From: Brachyhypopomus gauderio
Taxonomy: Eukaryota; Chordata; Actinopteri; Gymnotiformes; Hypopomidae
Length of the DNA: 64,000 bases
Direction: 5' to 3'
Assembly: GCF_052324685.1 (NCBI RefSeq)
Contig: NW_027506907.1
Span: 297,790-361,789, forward strand
Numbering within the stretch: the first letter of the stretch is position 1; each line of letters begins with the position of its first letter. The position numbers and the translations under genes are program-made. This document shows positions 43,268-54,482 of this stretch, in pieces. The notes under the pieces were generated by a model. That model did no database searches and was not told the DNA's origin. It saw only the letters and a list, made by a program, of their open reading frames with translations.

Positions 43268-44568
43268 TCACAAATCCATTTATTCCTGATTGGCTAAAAA
43301 GTTTACAACGTGTCAAAAATTGTTTCTGGAATTCTTTATTCTCATTCATCCATTTATTCATACCTTCACATTACCATTGTTACGGCCTTACTTAGACGAG
43401 GTACATAACATATGGCAAAGGCAATTTCCTCTAGTGGTGGCAGGCAGGACCAGGGGCACCTGGCTTAGTTTGGGCACCTGGTTTACAAGGACAGAGCTCT
43501 GCTACATTTTTAGTTATTGGTTCTGTACATCTACATACTCTTCCTGTCCTGTGTACAGGAACCTCCTATTACCAGAACCAGATGCTCGGATTCATCACAT
43601 TTCTCCTCCTATTGGCAAATGGTCTCAAAGTCCATTGGCTCTTTCTGGCTTCTGGGATCTGCTAATGGCCATTCTTTTAAACTATGTTCATGTTCAATGA
43701 CCATGTGGAAGAGCAATAAGGAAGTGCAAAGGATCTAAGTAAAGTGTAACACCAGATGACGCACACACTTAATGAGTCCGTTACAGTTTATCAGCTTAGC
43801 TGTAGTGTAAGAGTTCAGCTGTTTCCAAGGATGGGTTTCCCCCTGTAAACTATCTGGGTTCATCTCTGCCTCAACCACCCTGAGCCAATATTACAAAAGC
43901 AGCAGGACTGATCTCAGATCAGTGTGACTCCACTCAGCACTGAGGTGCAGCGGTCGTAATGATGCACGTTGCCTGATCATGTGTTACCGACCTGGCTGTG
44001 GTTATCAGCAGGCGTGAGGCTGTTATCACGGCAGACTGCTCAGACCCACTGCACCGTCATCGATTGGTATAGATTTATTACCCATGTAAAGAAAGAGGTG
44101 AAGTTTTAACATCATCACCTGGACTTTGCTTTAGAGGGAAATGTTCAGTGTTGGCAATAGTACAGTACAGTACGAGCTTTACAGTGTACTGTTGTCTGTG
44201 GGGACAACATCCCTGTTGATATTATGGTGAGGATGGAAGATCACTGGTGTGATTGTTCCGGGGATAGAAGGTCTTTAAGCACTCATATACCGTCTATATC
44301 TCCATGCAAATTAGTACTGAAGTTGGGCTCGCGTATTTGTGCATGAAAACGTGTCAACAAAGACTTCACGCTACACTGCATGTGGTAAACGTGGCAGTGT
44401 CAAAGGTGCGAGGACGAGGAAGCAGACGAGGAAGCACACCGACGTGGCTGCGGGTTCGCACGTCGACACCAGTCACACGCAAGAACAGAAGCGCTCGTGT
44501 TTTCACCACCAAATACTACATTCACGCCATTGTAGGCTGTGTCAGATCAAAGGGGGTGGGCACCTTGG

Positions 44569-44669
44569 GGGGTGGGGTCACCTGGGGAAGAGTGGGGTTG
44601 GGGGGGGTCACCTGGGGAAGAGTGGGGTTGGGGGGGGGTCACCTGGGGAAGAGTGGGGTTGGGGGGGGA
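44569..44669. repeat. G-rich 30-31-bp tandem repeat, 3 copies
   Basis: Units of TCACCTGGGGAAGAGTGGGG plus a G run start at 44578, 44608 and 44639. Many runs of four or more G on the + strand could form G-quadruplexes. The array ends about 180 bp before the tspan1 coding exon. Confidence 0.9.
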
Positions 44670-44875
44670 CATATCTGAAGAGTAGCTGCAAGGTTGCATG
44701 CTCTTCACACTACTTTCTGACCTCACTTAGCACATATGTGAGTGTGAGACTGAAGGGGGTGTTGTGGTTAAAGCAGCTCAGAGTGGTGGAGAGTGTCCTG
44801 TCTGTTTGACCCTTTAACTATTTTCATTTTAACTTCTTCAACTTTTTTAGGACCACCAAGGCACAGCGAGGCAAA

Positions 44876-45339
44876 ATGTGCTGCTCAGGGCTCTTGAAAA
44901 CCTTCATGTTCATCTTCAACGGCGTGATATTCGTAAGTCGCCTCTTAGTGATTGAATCTTGATGGGAACTGTAGGTCCAGTGGGGTAATGTGGTAGATTT
45001 CATCAAGTCCATTAATGTACTTAGACCAGACACTACATAATTAAAGTATGATTCATGATATTGTGTCTCTTGTGTTATGCTATCTATCTGATAATTAAAG
45101 AGCTATCAAAGTTCAGAGTTTTAATAGACCCTAAAGGTCATGAGTTTTATGCTATCTGGCCTGAGACCAACTGTGATGTTGGTTCAAAGTAGATCAAAAG
45201 CAAGGGAGACTGATCCCAGAACAGTGGAAAGAGAGCAATGTCTGTCACTGGCTCCATATGTCAACTGGCCACCATAACTCCTTATCTATATGAACTTGTG
45301 TTATGGTATCACATGCATACATTATAGTTCTAATAAAGA

Positions 45340-45424
<85 letters not shown>

Positions 45425-48188
45425 GAAATCTCTATAAAAAATCAAAACTCATGTACTGCAGAGATCCTTTCCAGAACTTAGATTTTATGGAGGAAATTCT
45501 TTCATTTATAGTTAGATTTGTAAGTATTTGGTATGTCAGGAGGATGCCTTACCTGTGTGATGTATAGGGTAAGGCATGTTTGCTCTGTTGTTGGTTTAGC
45601 ATTTCACAATTTTCTGGAGCTCTGTGTACACTGTTAAAGTCGCATGAGGCTGTTTCTTAAGATAACATGTGGTCCATTTCCCACACCCCCTATTCAAGAT
45701 CTTTGTTTCTTTGTGTCTCACCCTCTTATACTCCTCGTCTGTCTCACCTTGTGTGTCTCTTTTGTGTCTCACCCTCTTATATTTATCGTCTGTCTCCTCT
45801 CGTCTCTTTTGTGTTTTACCCTCGTCTTACCCTCTTATATTCCACATTGTTTCACCTCGTCTGTCTGGTGTTTGTGTCTCACCCTCTTATATTCCTCATC
45901 TGTCTCATGCGCTGTAGCTGGCAGGTGCTGCCATCCTGGCCGTGGGGATCTGGGTGACTGTGGACAGCAGCTCCATGCTGGGTGTGCTCTCTCACATTGA
46001 AGATGCCCCTCCTGAGTTAGCGCAGCTGGCTAACGTGGGTTACCTGCTGATTGCCATCGGGGCCGTCCTCGCCCTCATGGGCTTCCTGGGCTGCTGCGGG
46101 GCTGTCACCGAGAGCAAATGCATGCTCCTCACGGTGAGTGTGAGCCTTGACCTCTGACACTGGCAACTGTTCCTTGACCTCTGACACTGGCAACTGCTCC
46201 TTGACCTCTGACACTGGCAACTGCTCCTTGACCTCTGACAGTGGAAAATTAAAGGCAAGGTGTATTGTGTTATGACACCAGTTTAATATTGGGCTATAGG
46301 GTGTGTTTTTTGTTTGTTTATTTATTACAGCTTTTACAATTCTTTCTTTTCTTTAACAGTACAATTTGCTCTTATCATTTCATTTCAGAATATAATTTTA
46401 TAAAGAGTATCATTTGCTCTTAAAGATACACCGTGCACTTTGGGATCTACTGTCATTCACTGATTACGTTTTAAATTAATTAATTACATTTATTATTTCA
46501 TTATTATATAATTTTCTTTTTTACTTATATTCGGTGAATATTTCATGAATATGAGACTTGAGACTCTTCTTTTGCTTTTCTGTAGTTCTTCATTATTGTC
46601 CTCATCATCTTCATCGCTGAGGTGGCTGGGGCCATCGTTGTCCTGGTGTTTCAGCCCTTGGTAAGATCAAAAACTCAAAAGAAGCAATAAAAACCCCAAA
46701 AGTCCACTTCTACTGACTCTGGCCTGAGTCACTTGGCATTCTCTCCTCGTTATTTCTTTCTCCCTGAACAATGAGCAACGCGCGCCCTCTAGTGGTTGGA
46801 GGCACAAACTAAAGGTAAACATAAAGACGACTCAGACGTCAAACCGCTCTCTCCGTCTCTTTCTCAGGCAAAGGAACTGCTGATGACAGTTAACGAGAAA
46901 TTTGTTGAGAGCATTAGGAAAGACTATGGACGAGATGAAGGATTCACAAAGCTGATGAATGAAACTATGACTCAGGTACAAAATCTTATCTAATCTAATA
47001 AACAAACAAGTTCCTGGTGTTATTCAAATGAATAAGTGTAGGTGCTTGTGTCCTTTTAGCTGAAATGCTGTGGATATAACAACTACACCGACTTCACTGG
47101 ATCTCCTTTTGAAACACGCAACAACACATACCCAGAGACCTGCTGCAACAATCTCACAACATGCTCTCCGTCTGCAGCAGCGTCAGCGTCGAAGGTCATA
47201 AACTCAGTCTTAATATCTGATTACAGTCTGATCTTAAGTATAAGTATGTTTGAGAATTCGATGATGAGTTTAATGATATTGATTTGGGTTGGAAATATGA
47301 AATATGTAGGTAGTGAATCATTGCATTGAAATACACAAGAAACAGGACTTAGACCATGAAGGACCTCTGTCTGAAACATCCTGTTTCTCTGAAACCTGTA
47401 AACATTTTTTTTTTTGTCTCTACATCTTTAACTACAGTATATTACAGTTACACCTTGAAATCTTATTTTGGACATCTGGCATCTAATACTCCAACAAGTG
47501 TGTGTGTGTGTGTGTGTGTGTTTGCCTTTGTGCATTAGATGCCAGAATGAAACTGAATTTAAAAAATAATACAAAAATAATCTGTAAATGTTTTTCAAGC
47601 CAAGCTCATATAGTCTGTTTTGTGACCTAGGTGTTTTTGTTAGAGGTGTCAATTCCAGGTTCATAGATTAAAAGTCCTCACCAGGATTTTGCTCAAGCTT
47701 GCTAGATTTTCTAATTAGCAATCTAGGTAGAATTAGTGGAATCAACACAATCCAGGAAGCCTGAGCAAAATCCTGGTGAGGACTTTAAATCTATGAACCT
47801 GGAATTGACACCTCTAGTTTTTGTGTCCTTCTCTGCACAGGTGGGTTGTTTTAACGCTGTGGTGAAGTTCATAGAAGACAACACTACCCTCATTGGGGGC
47901 GTCGCCCTTGGCATTGCTGCCCTAGAGGTATCAGACCTGAAAATCAGCACTGGAATCTGGAACTGTTTGTTACAATTAAGATCTTCAAGTTACCAAGTAT
48001 CATTAAAATAAAAATGTGAATAAACAAATGTAAATAGAGTTAGGGCTCATATTCAGCACCTCACTTGAAACTGTTGAAACTGGCTTTCTAATTCTAATTC
48101 TAATTCTTGCCTTTTGATTTGTCTCATTATTTCTTAGATTGCTGCAATGGTCGTCTCCATGGTCCTGTATAACAACATTGGCAAATAA
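44876..48188 (+). CDS. tspan1: Tetraspanin-1-like membrane protein (7 coding exons, 242 aa)
   Basis: Exons: 44876-44932, 45918-46133, 46586-46660, 46868-46975, 47060-47194, 47841-47927 and 48138-48188. All are phase 0 with GT-AG introns. Tetraspanins organise partner proteins in plasma and endosomal membranes. Four hydrophobic segments are visible (about 11-33, 56-80, 92-114 and 207-232). The large extracellular loop (about 117-205) has the CCG hallmark (C155-C156-G157). It also has CC at 180-181, C187 and C200, six cysteines in the standard three-disulfide arrangement. Juxtamembrane cysteines (C2, C3) suit palmitoylation. Possible N-glycan sites are N160, N173 and N183. The GFLGCCGAVTESKCML and NYTDF blocks and the length resemble tetraspanin 1. 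Intron 6 contains a hAT MITE ending only about 15 bp before the exon 6 acceptor. The exact tetraspanin number is by resemblance. Confidence 0.92.
45342..45421. repeat. (GT)40 microsatellite, tspan1 intron 1
   Basis: Perfect 80-bp GT tract, the longest dinucleotide repeat in the window. Confidence 0.97.
46144..46245. repeat. 27-bp tandem repeat, 4 copies, tspan1 intron 2
   Basis: Units of TTGACCTCTGACACTGGCAA plus CTGCTCC, nearly identical, beginning only about 10 bp after the exon 2 donor (ACG|GTGAGT). Confidence 0.9.
46780..46797 (-). promoter_or_regulatory. CTCF-like motif in tspan1 intron 3
   Basis: Read on the minus strand the sequence is CCACTAGAGGGCGC, an excellent match to the vertebrate CTCF core. 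Motif reading only. Confidence 0.45.
47633..47824 (-). mobile_element. Fold-back hAT MITE, copy 2, tspan1 intron 6
   Basis: The element runs 47641-47816 from TAGAGGTGTCAATTCC to its complement, GGAATTGACACCTCTA. A perfect 8-bp target duplication, GTTTTTGT, lies at 47633-47640 and 47817-47824, which identifies hAT. Arms of about 57 bp are nearly identical, so it can fold back on itself. It matches 35128-35305 in opposite orientation and ends just upstream of the polypyrimidine tract of exon 6. Confidence 0.92.
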
Positions 48189-48881
48189 CTTCACAGCTGG
48201 AATCACAGCATATATCAGCATATAATCCACACACACCACACACCTAGCCCCCCTAGCCAGTCACTGAAAGTTTTTATTTTACACAAACATGCCTAACAGG
48301 CTAACAATTATTGGGAGCTACTGAGAACCAGTCATCCCATTGTCATTAATAGAGCAGCGATAGATGTATATTAATTGTCCTCAGTAAGGAATTGATGGAT
48401 AACATTAGCACTGCTAGCAGTGCCATCCATGCTCAGCCTGTCCCTCCCGAGTTCCACCTTCACTCCATAAACATGATCTTCATGTGAAGACCATCTGCTC
48501 ACTTCCTCCAGCAGAATAGCAGCACGCTGTGCTGTGTTCATCTGCAAGGCATTACACACGCAATCACCAGCGTTCCACCACGGTCTTCCGGTTTGTTAGA
48601 GACACTGGGTGTAGGTTTTGTCTGGAAGTGCAAATAGATCAGCCACACGTTGACACATAATGGCTTAGTAGGTCAACAAAGCTGCAGAAGGTTTATACAT
48701 GAAATACATGAAGAAGAAAAAAAAAGTGTTCCAGTGTTGAACTTCAGGATGCGGGAAGGAGAAGTACTTGCAGAGCAAGTCTAATTCATGTCTTTATATG
48801 CATATAAATTTCTTCTAGATATTTTTGCATTGTTTTACGTCATTATTGTAATTAAATGTTTCTGTGTAAAGCTAAATTAAA
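48189..48881 (+). other. tspan1: tspan1 3' UTR
   Basis: About 0.7 kb of non-coding DNA from the stop codon to ATTAAA hexamers at 48851-48856 and 48876-48881. No other gene is seen here. Confidence 0.55.
48876..48881 (+). terminator. tspan1 polyadenylation signal (ATTAAA)
   Basis: ATTAAA followed by T/G-rich sequence (GTGATTTTTTTC); another ATTAAA lies 25 bp upstream. Confidence 0.5.
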
Positions 48882-49338
48882 CATTGTGATTTTTTTCAAA
48901 GAAAAGGTTGTGAGACTTGTTGTGTGACATAGCACACATAGTTTGCAATCACATGGAGGTCTGGGGGGGGGGGGGGGTGCTTGGTGTCTCCCAGGGGCCC
49001 ATGGCACAGGGTGTCCACAGTGACTGGACCCATGGAGCAGGATCCAGCACATAGCTGGTAGGCAGAGCATTCATGTAATGGCATAACCAAGTGACTGCAG
49101 GAACATTTATACCAAGTATGGGCTGGAAAAGACAGTGGGCGAGTTTGAATTCTATATGTGCACTGGAGTCCATAAGATCCTATTACATCACTGGTTGTTG
49201 TACATTTGGACTTGGGTGGTCCTTCATACTAAACTGCTATACTATCGTTGTTTGTCACATACTAGATAAAATGACATCTGAAATGACCAATGATGGCTTA
49301 GTTACCTTGAAAAGATAATTCAATTTCTGATTACTCCT
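48882..49338. other. Spacer before the transposon cluster
   Basis: Unique-looking DNA with a G run at 48963-48977. No gene seen. Confidence 0.5.
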
Positions 49339-50630
49339 TTAAAAAGTAAGTTAGGGACTTCCGGGTGTCATGGCGAGATAGACAGCTAGGGAGAAGAGCT
49401 CTGACCTCGCTTGAAAATAATTCTTAAACTCACTGATCATTGTGCAGCGAAACTCATTTTAATTGACGGAGAAGAGAGTGTATATACAATAGTCACAAAC
49501 GTATAATGAGTAAGTCCTCAAAATCAAAACCAAATCCCGCTCCACCGAATATACGGAATACAATTGCTAACAGCTAGCTGCAATGGCGTCTCCTACTAGC
49601 CGCTCCTCCAAAGAAGAAGGAATCTCAATGACACAACTGGTGCAAGAATTGTCTTAAACAACGTGCGAGCAAAAGAGAGGACATCTCCAGCCTCATCCAG
49701 GAATCTGTCAGGCCCTTGCACCCCTATGTTGATGCTTTGCGAAAGACGGTGAACAGTTTCCAAACGCGCCTAACCGCTGCAGAAACCATAGCAGGTGATA
49801 ATTTCGAGAAAATTACCACAGCGGAGCGTGCCACTGAGTCCCTGCGCAAACAAAACAACTCTTCTCGATCGCATTGAAGACTTAGAAAACCGTTCGCGTA
49901 GGTCCAACTTGAGAATCGTAAATGTACCAGAGGGCAGTGAAGGGGACGGAGAGACTGTGACATTTATATCGAAAATGCTGATGGACCTCACAGGCGACAA
50001 AGTTTTCGACTCGGCCCCAATCTTGGACAGAGCACATTGAGTGGGGAGTACACCAGCAACAACCGGCCAAAGCCCACGGACATTCCTGGTATACTTTCAC
50101 CGCTTTCAAGATAAGGAACGTTTCCTACGTTTTGCCACACAGAACACCTTGCAATACAAGAATACCACGGTTCCGATTTACCCCGACTTCAGTAACAGTT
50201 TATCTCTGAGGAGAGCAGAATTCAACAGCATCAAACATCCACTCTACCTGAAAGGGATAAAATTCCGACTCCGGTTTCCAGCCACTCTACGCGTATTCTT
50301 CGAGGGAGAGACCCTGAACTTTGGCACCCCAGAGGAGGCAAAAGCATTCTAAGATCGTCGAGTGATGGCTCCAGGGACCCTAGACCAAGTGACAGTTGTT
50401 AACCATGGACACTCTTTATCTCCACTCCAATACGTTTCAATGATAACTAAAAGGTCATTGTTCTCTTCACGGCACAGTTTAGAATGTATCGGAAGACTCG
50501 TGTATTATTAGGAGGGAGCCCGCAGTCTGTCACTGTTCAGATGATAGACATGGGGAATGTGTGTTTGTTTGGGATAGGGTGGGTGTTTTTTGGGACCGGG
50601 GAGGATTTTTGTTTCACTAAAAGGGGCGTG
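49339..50630 (+). mobile_element. L1-type LINE, 5' fragment with broken ORF1
   Basis: The stretch opens in the manner of fish L1 5' ends (GGACTTCCGGGTGTCATGG near 49348). An ORF1-like region follows from an ATG at 49506 to about 50352. It shows the L1 ORF1 RNA-binding hallmark (LENRSRRSNLRI, near 49875) and then the C-terminal domain (50041-50352). The frame is interrupted by several stops and frameshifts. ORF2 is absent: the element stops near 50630, where gypsy sequence begins. Dead copy. Confidence 0.8.
49506..50352 (+). pseudogene. L1 ORF1 (nucleic-acid chaperone) pseudogene
   Basis: L1 ORF1 proteins form trimers that bind element RNA. Here a coiled-coil-like stretch (about 49700-49870) precedes the RRM-type block. 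The first part has in-frame stops near 49573 and later. A stop at about 50038 splits the RRM and C-terminal parts, and frames differ between segments. Confidence 0.75.
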
Positions 50631-50661
50631 CCGCCGCCTAACAGTACAACTCAGCCTAAAC

Positions 50662-50838
50662 ATGAACCCAGCTACACCACAAAACATAGTAGATCCGACT
50701 GCTGCCATAATGTAGCAGGGTCAGGTGTTGGGCAGTCACGAGGAGACACTGCAACACATACTGACTCAGTTGCAGAGCCTGACCATGTCACTACAGACTG
50801 CCACTCAAGCCATGGCACAGCCCGTCAGTCCAGTCATT
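50662..50838 (+). pseudogene. Gypsy A gag, N-terminal piece
   Basis: Starts with an ATG and a short glutamine-rich helix-forming segment typical of fish gypsy gag N-termini. It contains an in-frame stop near 50714 and is cut at 50838 by gypsy B. It continues in sense at 53641. Confidence 0.65.
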
Positions 50839-50983
50839 CCTTTTTAGCGTCTTACTTTACTGAACAGCCCTTGTGACCCCCTTATACAACGAACACACAC
50901 ACATATATATCCATACACCATAGGACACACAGGCAACACTGGGATGTATCAATCCGCAGAGAAAACAGGTCCAAAACACTACA
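50839..50983 (-). repeat. Gypsy B 3' LTR, truncated
   Basis: About 145 bp matching the right-hand LTR with few differences. It lacks about 45 bp at the U5 end that the other LTR has. Confidence 0.8.
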
Positions 50984-51631
50984 CTTCCTCCACCTGTAGA
51001 CAAACACATAAGGTATCACCTAAGCAATACCTACATTCAAGAAAACACATTCAACGATTTTATGACGTGAACATTACAAGTCCAGTCTTTTAGGAAGCAT
51101 CCTGTGCCTTTCAGGATAACACCTTTGAACCGGTGATGTTGGCTTTGGGGTAGTGGCAGGGATCGTGTCTGTAGCAAGAGCCTCTGTTGTAGATAGAACA
51201 CTAGTGGTAAGAGCTTGAACATCACTGCCAGGGACCTCTGGAGACGAAGAAGTATCATCCTTTGGTCGTGAGTCCAGTATCTGATCCACGTGACATCTCC
51301 ATATCTGCTCACCGACATCAATTGTGTATGACAGCGGTCCTGTCCATGTGGCTATCTTGCCAGGGGTCCATTTGCTTCTCAGTCGATCTGTGCATAATTT
51401 TGTTCTGCCTTGGTCAGAGACCTAGAGGCAAAAGCTATGGGGCGCTCACTTCCATCCTTCACTATATGCGACAGAACGCAACCGATTCCATAATGGCTAA
51501 GTTTGGAAGAAATTTGTGATAATAATTCACAAGACCTAGATATGACATAAGCTGTGACACGTTCTCTGGTCTCGGTGCTTGCAGTATGGCTTCAACTTTC
51601 TCCAGTGACTTATGCAAACCCCGTTTATCAA

Positions 51632-52530
51632 TTATGTGTCCACAGTAGGAGATTTCATCTTTGAAGAACTCACATTTACTTTTCTTTGCACGAAGGCCAA
51701 ACTCAGCCTGGTGAGGACTTTGCTGAGGTTCTGCAGATGTTCGTCATCGTTCTGTCCTGTCACGATGATATCATCAAGGTAACATTGTGTACCTGGTATA
51801 TCCTGAAGAACTTGATCCATTGCCCTTTGCCAGATTGCGGGGGCTGATGCGACACCAAACACAAGTCTATTATACTGAAACAATCCCTTGTGAGTATTTA
51901 TGGTTAGGAATTGCCTGCTTGCTTCCTTCACCTCCATCTGTAAATAGGCTTGGGTTAAGTCAATCTTTGAGAACTTCTCCCCACCTGCCAGTGATGCAAA
52001 GATATCCTCGACACGGGGCAGTGGGTTGATGCTCACCCTAAAATCTCCACATATACGGACACTATCACTGGGACAATTGGTGTAGCCCACTCGCTCCAGT
52101 CTACTTTCGTCAATATCCCGGATTCCACCAGACTCAGAAGTTCTGCCTCCACCCTTGGACGAAGTGCATATGGCACCGAGTGAGCATTGTGAAATTTGGG
52201 ACATGCATTATCGACCAGTTCAATTCTGGCCTTTATCCCCTTAAATGTACCAATTCCCTTTGCAAACACTTTCTCATGAGTGTTGATTAGCTGCGACAGC
52301 TTAGATGGAACATTAGAAGAACTACTAATGTCTTTTGGTGTCAGCTGCAAGGCTTTAATAGTGTGCCAATCTAGTTTGATCTTTCTCACCCATTCACGCC
52401 CAAACAAGGGTGGGCCTCCCCGTTTCAGCACATATAACATCAGCTGCTGAGTCATCCCTCCATATGTTACTGGCACATTTAGTTTCCCTTGTGGACGTAC
52501 CTGTTCCCCAGTGTAAGTCTGAAGCAGCAC
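51632..52530 (-). pseudogene. Gypsy B pol (protease linker and reverse transcriptase)
   Basis: The segment 52530-52033 carries the protease-to-RT linker and the first RT block. The segment 52204-51632 carries the RT palm with QAYLQM and the catalytic YLDD motif (near 51780). The two overlap in different frames, so at least one frameshift separates them. Not functional as it stands. Confidence 0.8.
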
Positions 52531-52679
52531 AGAGGTCTTTAACAGCCGTAGCTTGGGGAACAGTCTCTTGTAATCTGCACTTGTTAGACAAGGCTGATCC
52601 TGTGTCTAACTCCATGTTCAGTTTTACACCAGACACCGTCGGCTCTAAGCAAGCCAGTCCATTTGTGTCAGACTGCGTG

Positions 52680-53216
52680 TCAGGTTGTGTCATTTGCATC
52701 ATGTGAGGTTTTTCCACATCTGTAGCATCGCTGTCCCCTCTTTTCATGTCCATTTAATGACATTTTGTGTATGCCACTGTCCACACTCTTTCTCTGCAGT
52801 TCCAGTGCATCTTTAGTAGCTGTCTCCATCGAAACAGCAACAGACAGTGCTTTCTCTAATGTGAGCTCCTTCTCTGATAGCAGCCTTTTTTGTGTGCCTT
52901 GACAATGCATGCCACATATCAGCCTATCGCGAAGTGCATCAGAGAGTCCAGCACCAAATTCACAGAACTGTGACAATCTCCACAGCTCAGCGATGTAATT
53001 TGAGATGCTTTCATCTTTAGACTGGTTTCTATTGTGGAAATGGAATCTTTCAGCTATTTCAATGGGCTTTGGATTCAGGTGGTTCTTCAATGTGTCGACA
53101 ATGGTTTGGAACGATTTTGAGGCAGGCTTTTCGGGGGCTAGCAAGTTCCTGAGGAGGTTATACGTCTTAGCACCCATTAAACTAAGGAGAGTAGCAACTT
53201 TCTTTTCGTCTGTCAC
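52680..53216 (-). pseudogene. Gypsy B gag with zinc knuckle
   Basis: About 178 codons of gag, capsid-like then nucleocapsid. A CYRCGKTSHDAND zinc-knuckle remnant at the C-terminus (near 52700) shows C-x2-C-x4-H. It is continued by a frameshifted segment towards the protease (52753-52394). Confidence 0.75.
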
Positions 53217-53443
53217 ATCATTAGCGGTGAAATAAAGTTCGACTTTCTCTATATATGCCTCCCAATCTTCAGTTGTATTATCAAACGTTTCTATTTTTCC
53301 AATAGACTACATATTTTTCACTCACTGTGGGATGCTTCCAACACTTAGCTGTTAGCCATTAACTTCGTTGGTTCAGTCATTCGCACTCCACAAACTCCCA
53401 CAACTGTCAGTGCAGCGGGCAATCCCACCTTCGTCACCAATTT

Positions 53444-53634
53444 GTTGTGTATGTCTTAACACTACAAAAAACCGACAACGTGAGTCCGGAACCTTTTTAG
53501 CATCTTACTTTACTGAACTGCCCTTGTGCCCTCCTTATACAACGAACACACACACACATATCCATACACCATAGGACACACAGGCAACACTGGGATGTAT
53601 CAATCCACAGAGAAAACAGGTCCAAAACACTACA
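53444..53634 (-). repeat. Gypsy B 5' LTR
   Basis: About 191 bp. On the minus strand it begins TGTAGTG and ends ...CATACACA, i.e. TG...CA ends. Confidence 0.75.
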
Positions 53635-53640
53635 CCTCCC

Positions 53641-54391
53641 ATGGCCCAGGCACAGATAGAACCCGCCTTGCCTGCGCCCAGGCATTACTCCGGGGATCCA
53701 GAGGAGTGTAGAGGCTTTTTGCTGCAATGCTCGCTCATATTCAAACAGCAGCCGTCGCGCTTCCCTACCGAAAGATCCAAAGTAGCCTACGTGCTGGCTT
53801 TCCTCTATGGGAAAGCGTTGTCATGGGCAACCCCAGTATGGGAGAACCAACCTGAACTGTGCGCGTCCTACGAGCGTTTCTCAGAGGCCATGCGGCATCC
53901 TCATCCATCATCCTGCCTCTGGGGGGGTAGTGGGTGGTCGCCTGTTACGGTTACGCCAAGGCAAGCGATCAGTGGCTGACTACTCCCTGGAATTCTGAAT
54001 GCTAGCCGCAGAAAGTAAATGGGGACCCGCAGCCCTGGTGACGGTATACCAGGAAGGGCTGAACGACAACCTAAAAGACGAATTAGCCGTTCGTGAACCC
54101 CCAGACAGTCTTAACGCGTGTATTGATCTCACGGTCAGACTGTATAACAGGCTACGAGAGCGTGCACAATGGCACCGATCCCAAGCCGCCAGTGTCATGC
54201 ACACAGCCAAAGCTGGCTCTTTCGCTGTAGGCAGCGAGACCAGGGAGGAAAACAAGGAACAGCCTATGCAGATAGGCCAGGCCCGATTAGACCTGCAAGA
54301 AAGACAATCACGCATGCTAGAGGGCCGGTGTTTATACTGTGGCAAGGAGGGACATTTCCAGCGGTTGGAAACTTCATTGATGCTGCTCTAG
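53641..54391 (+). pseudogene. Gypsy A gag, main part
   Basis: Retrotransposon-gag capsid signature (YSGDPEECRGFLLQCSLIF near 53683), then the nucleocapsid with CLYCGKEGHF (near 54335). The last cysteine of the knuckle is missing. A frameshift and a stop occur near 53940-54000. Confidence 0.8.
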
Positions 54392-54482
54392 TCAAAACCC
54401 TCGGGGTGCCTTTGGTCCCGCTAAGCACGCCTCTTGCTGTGGCCGCAGTGGACGGAAGGTCGCTGACCAAACCATACTGTTA

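Larger units (their letters stand above)
50839..53634 (-). mobile_element. Ty3/gypsy retrotransposon B (minus strand), inserted in gypsy A
   Basis: Direct terminal repeats match closely: 50839-50983 and 53490-53634. The upstream (right-hand) LTR extends further to about 53444, while the left one lacks that last part. On the minus strand come gag (53216-52680), protease/linker and reverse transcriptase (52530-51632), RNase H pieces (about 51590-51400) and an integrase C-terminus (about 51321-51074). Most of the integrase is deleted. A TTGGTGACGAAGG stretch follows the upstream LTR, the place of a primer-binding site. A purine tract (GGTGGAGGAA) precedes the downstream LTR. Confidence 0.85.

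Noticed and set aside
44304-44809. Open frames just upstream of tspan1
   Set aside because: They depend on the G-rich 31-bp repeats and overlap each other in two frames; no homology is recognised.
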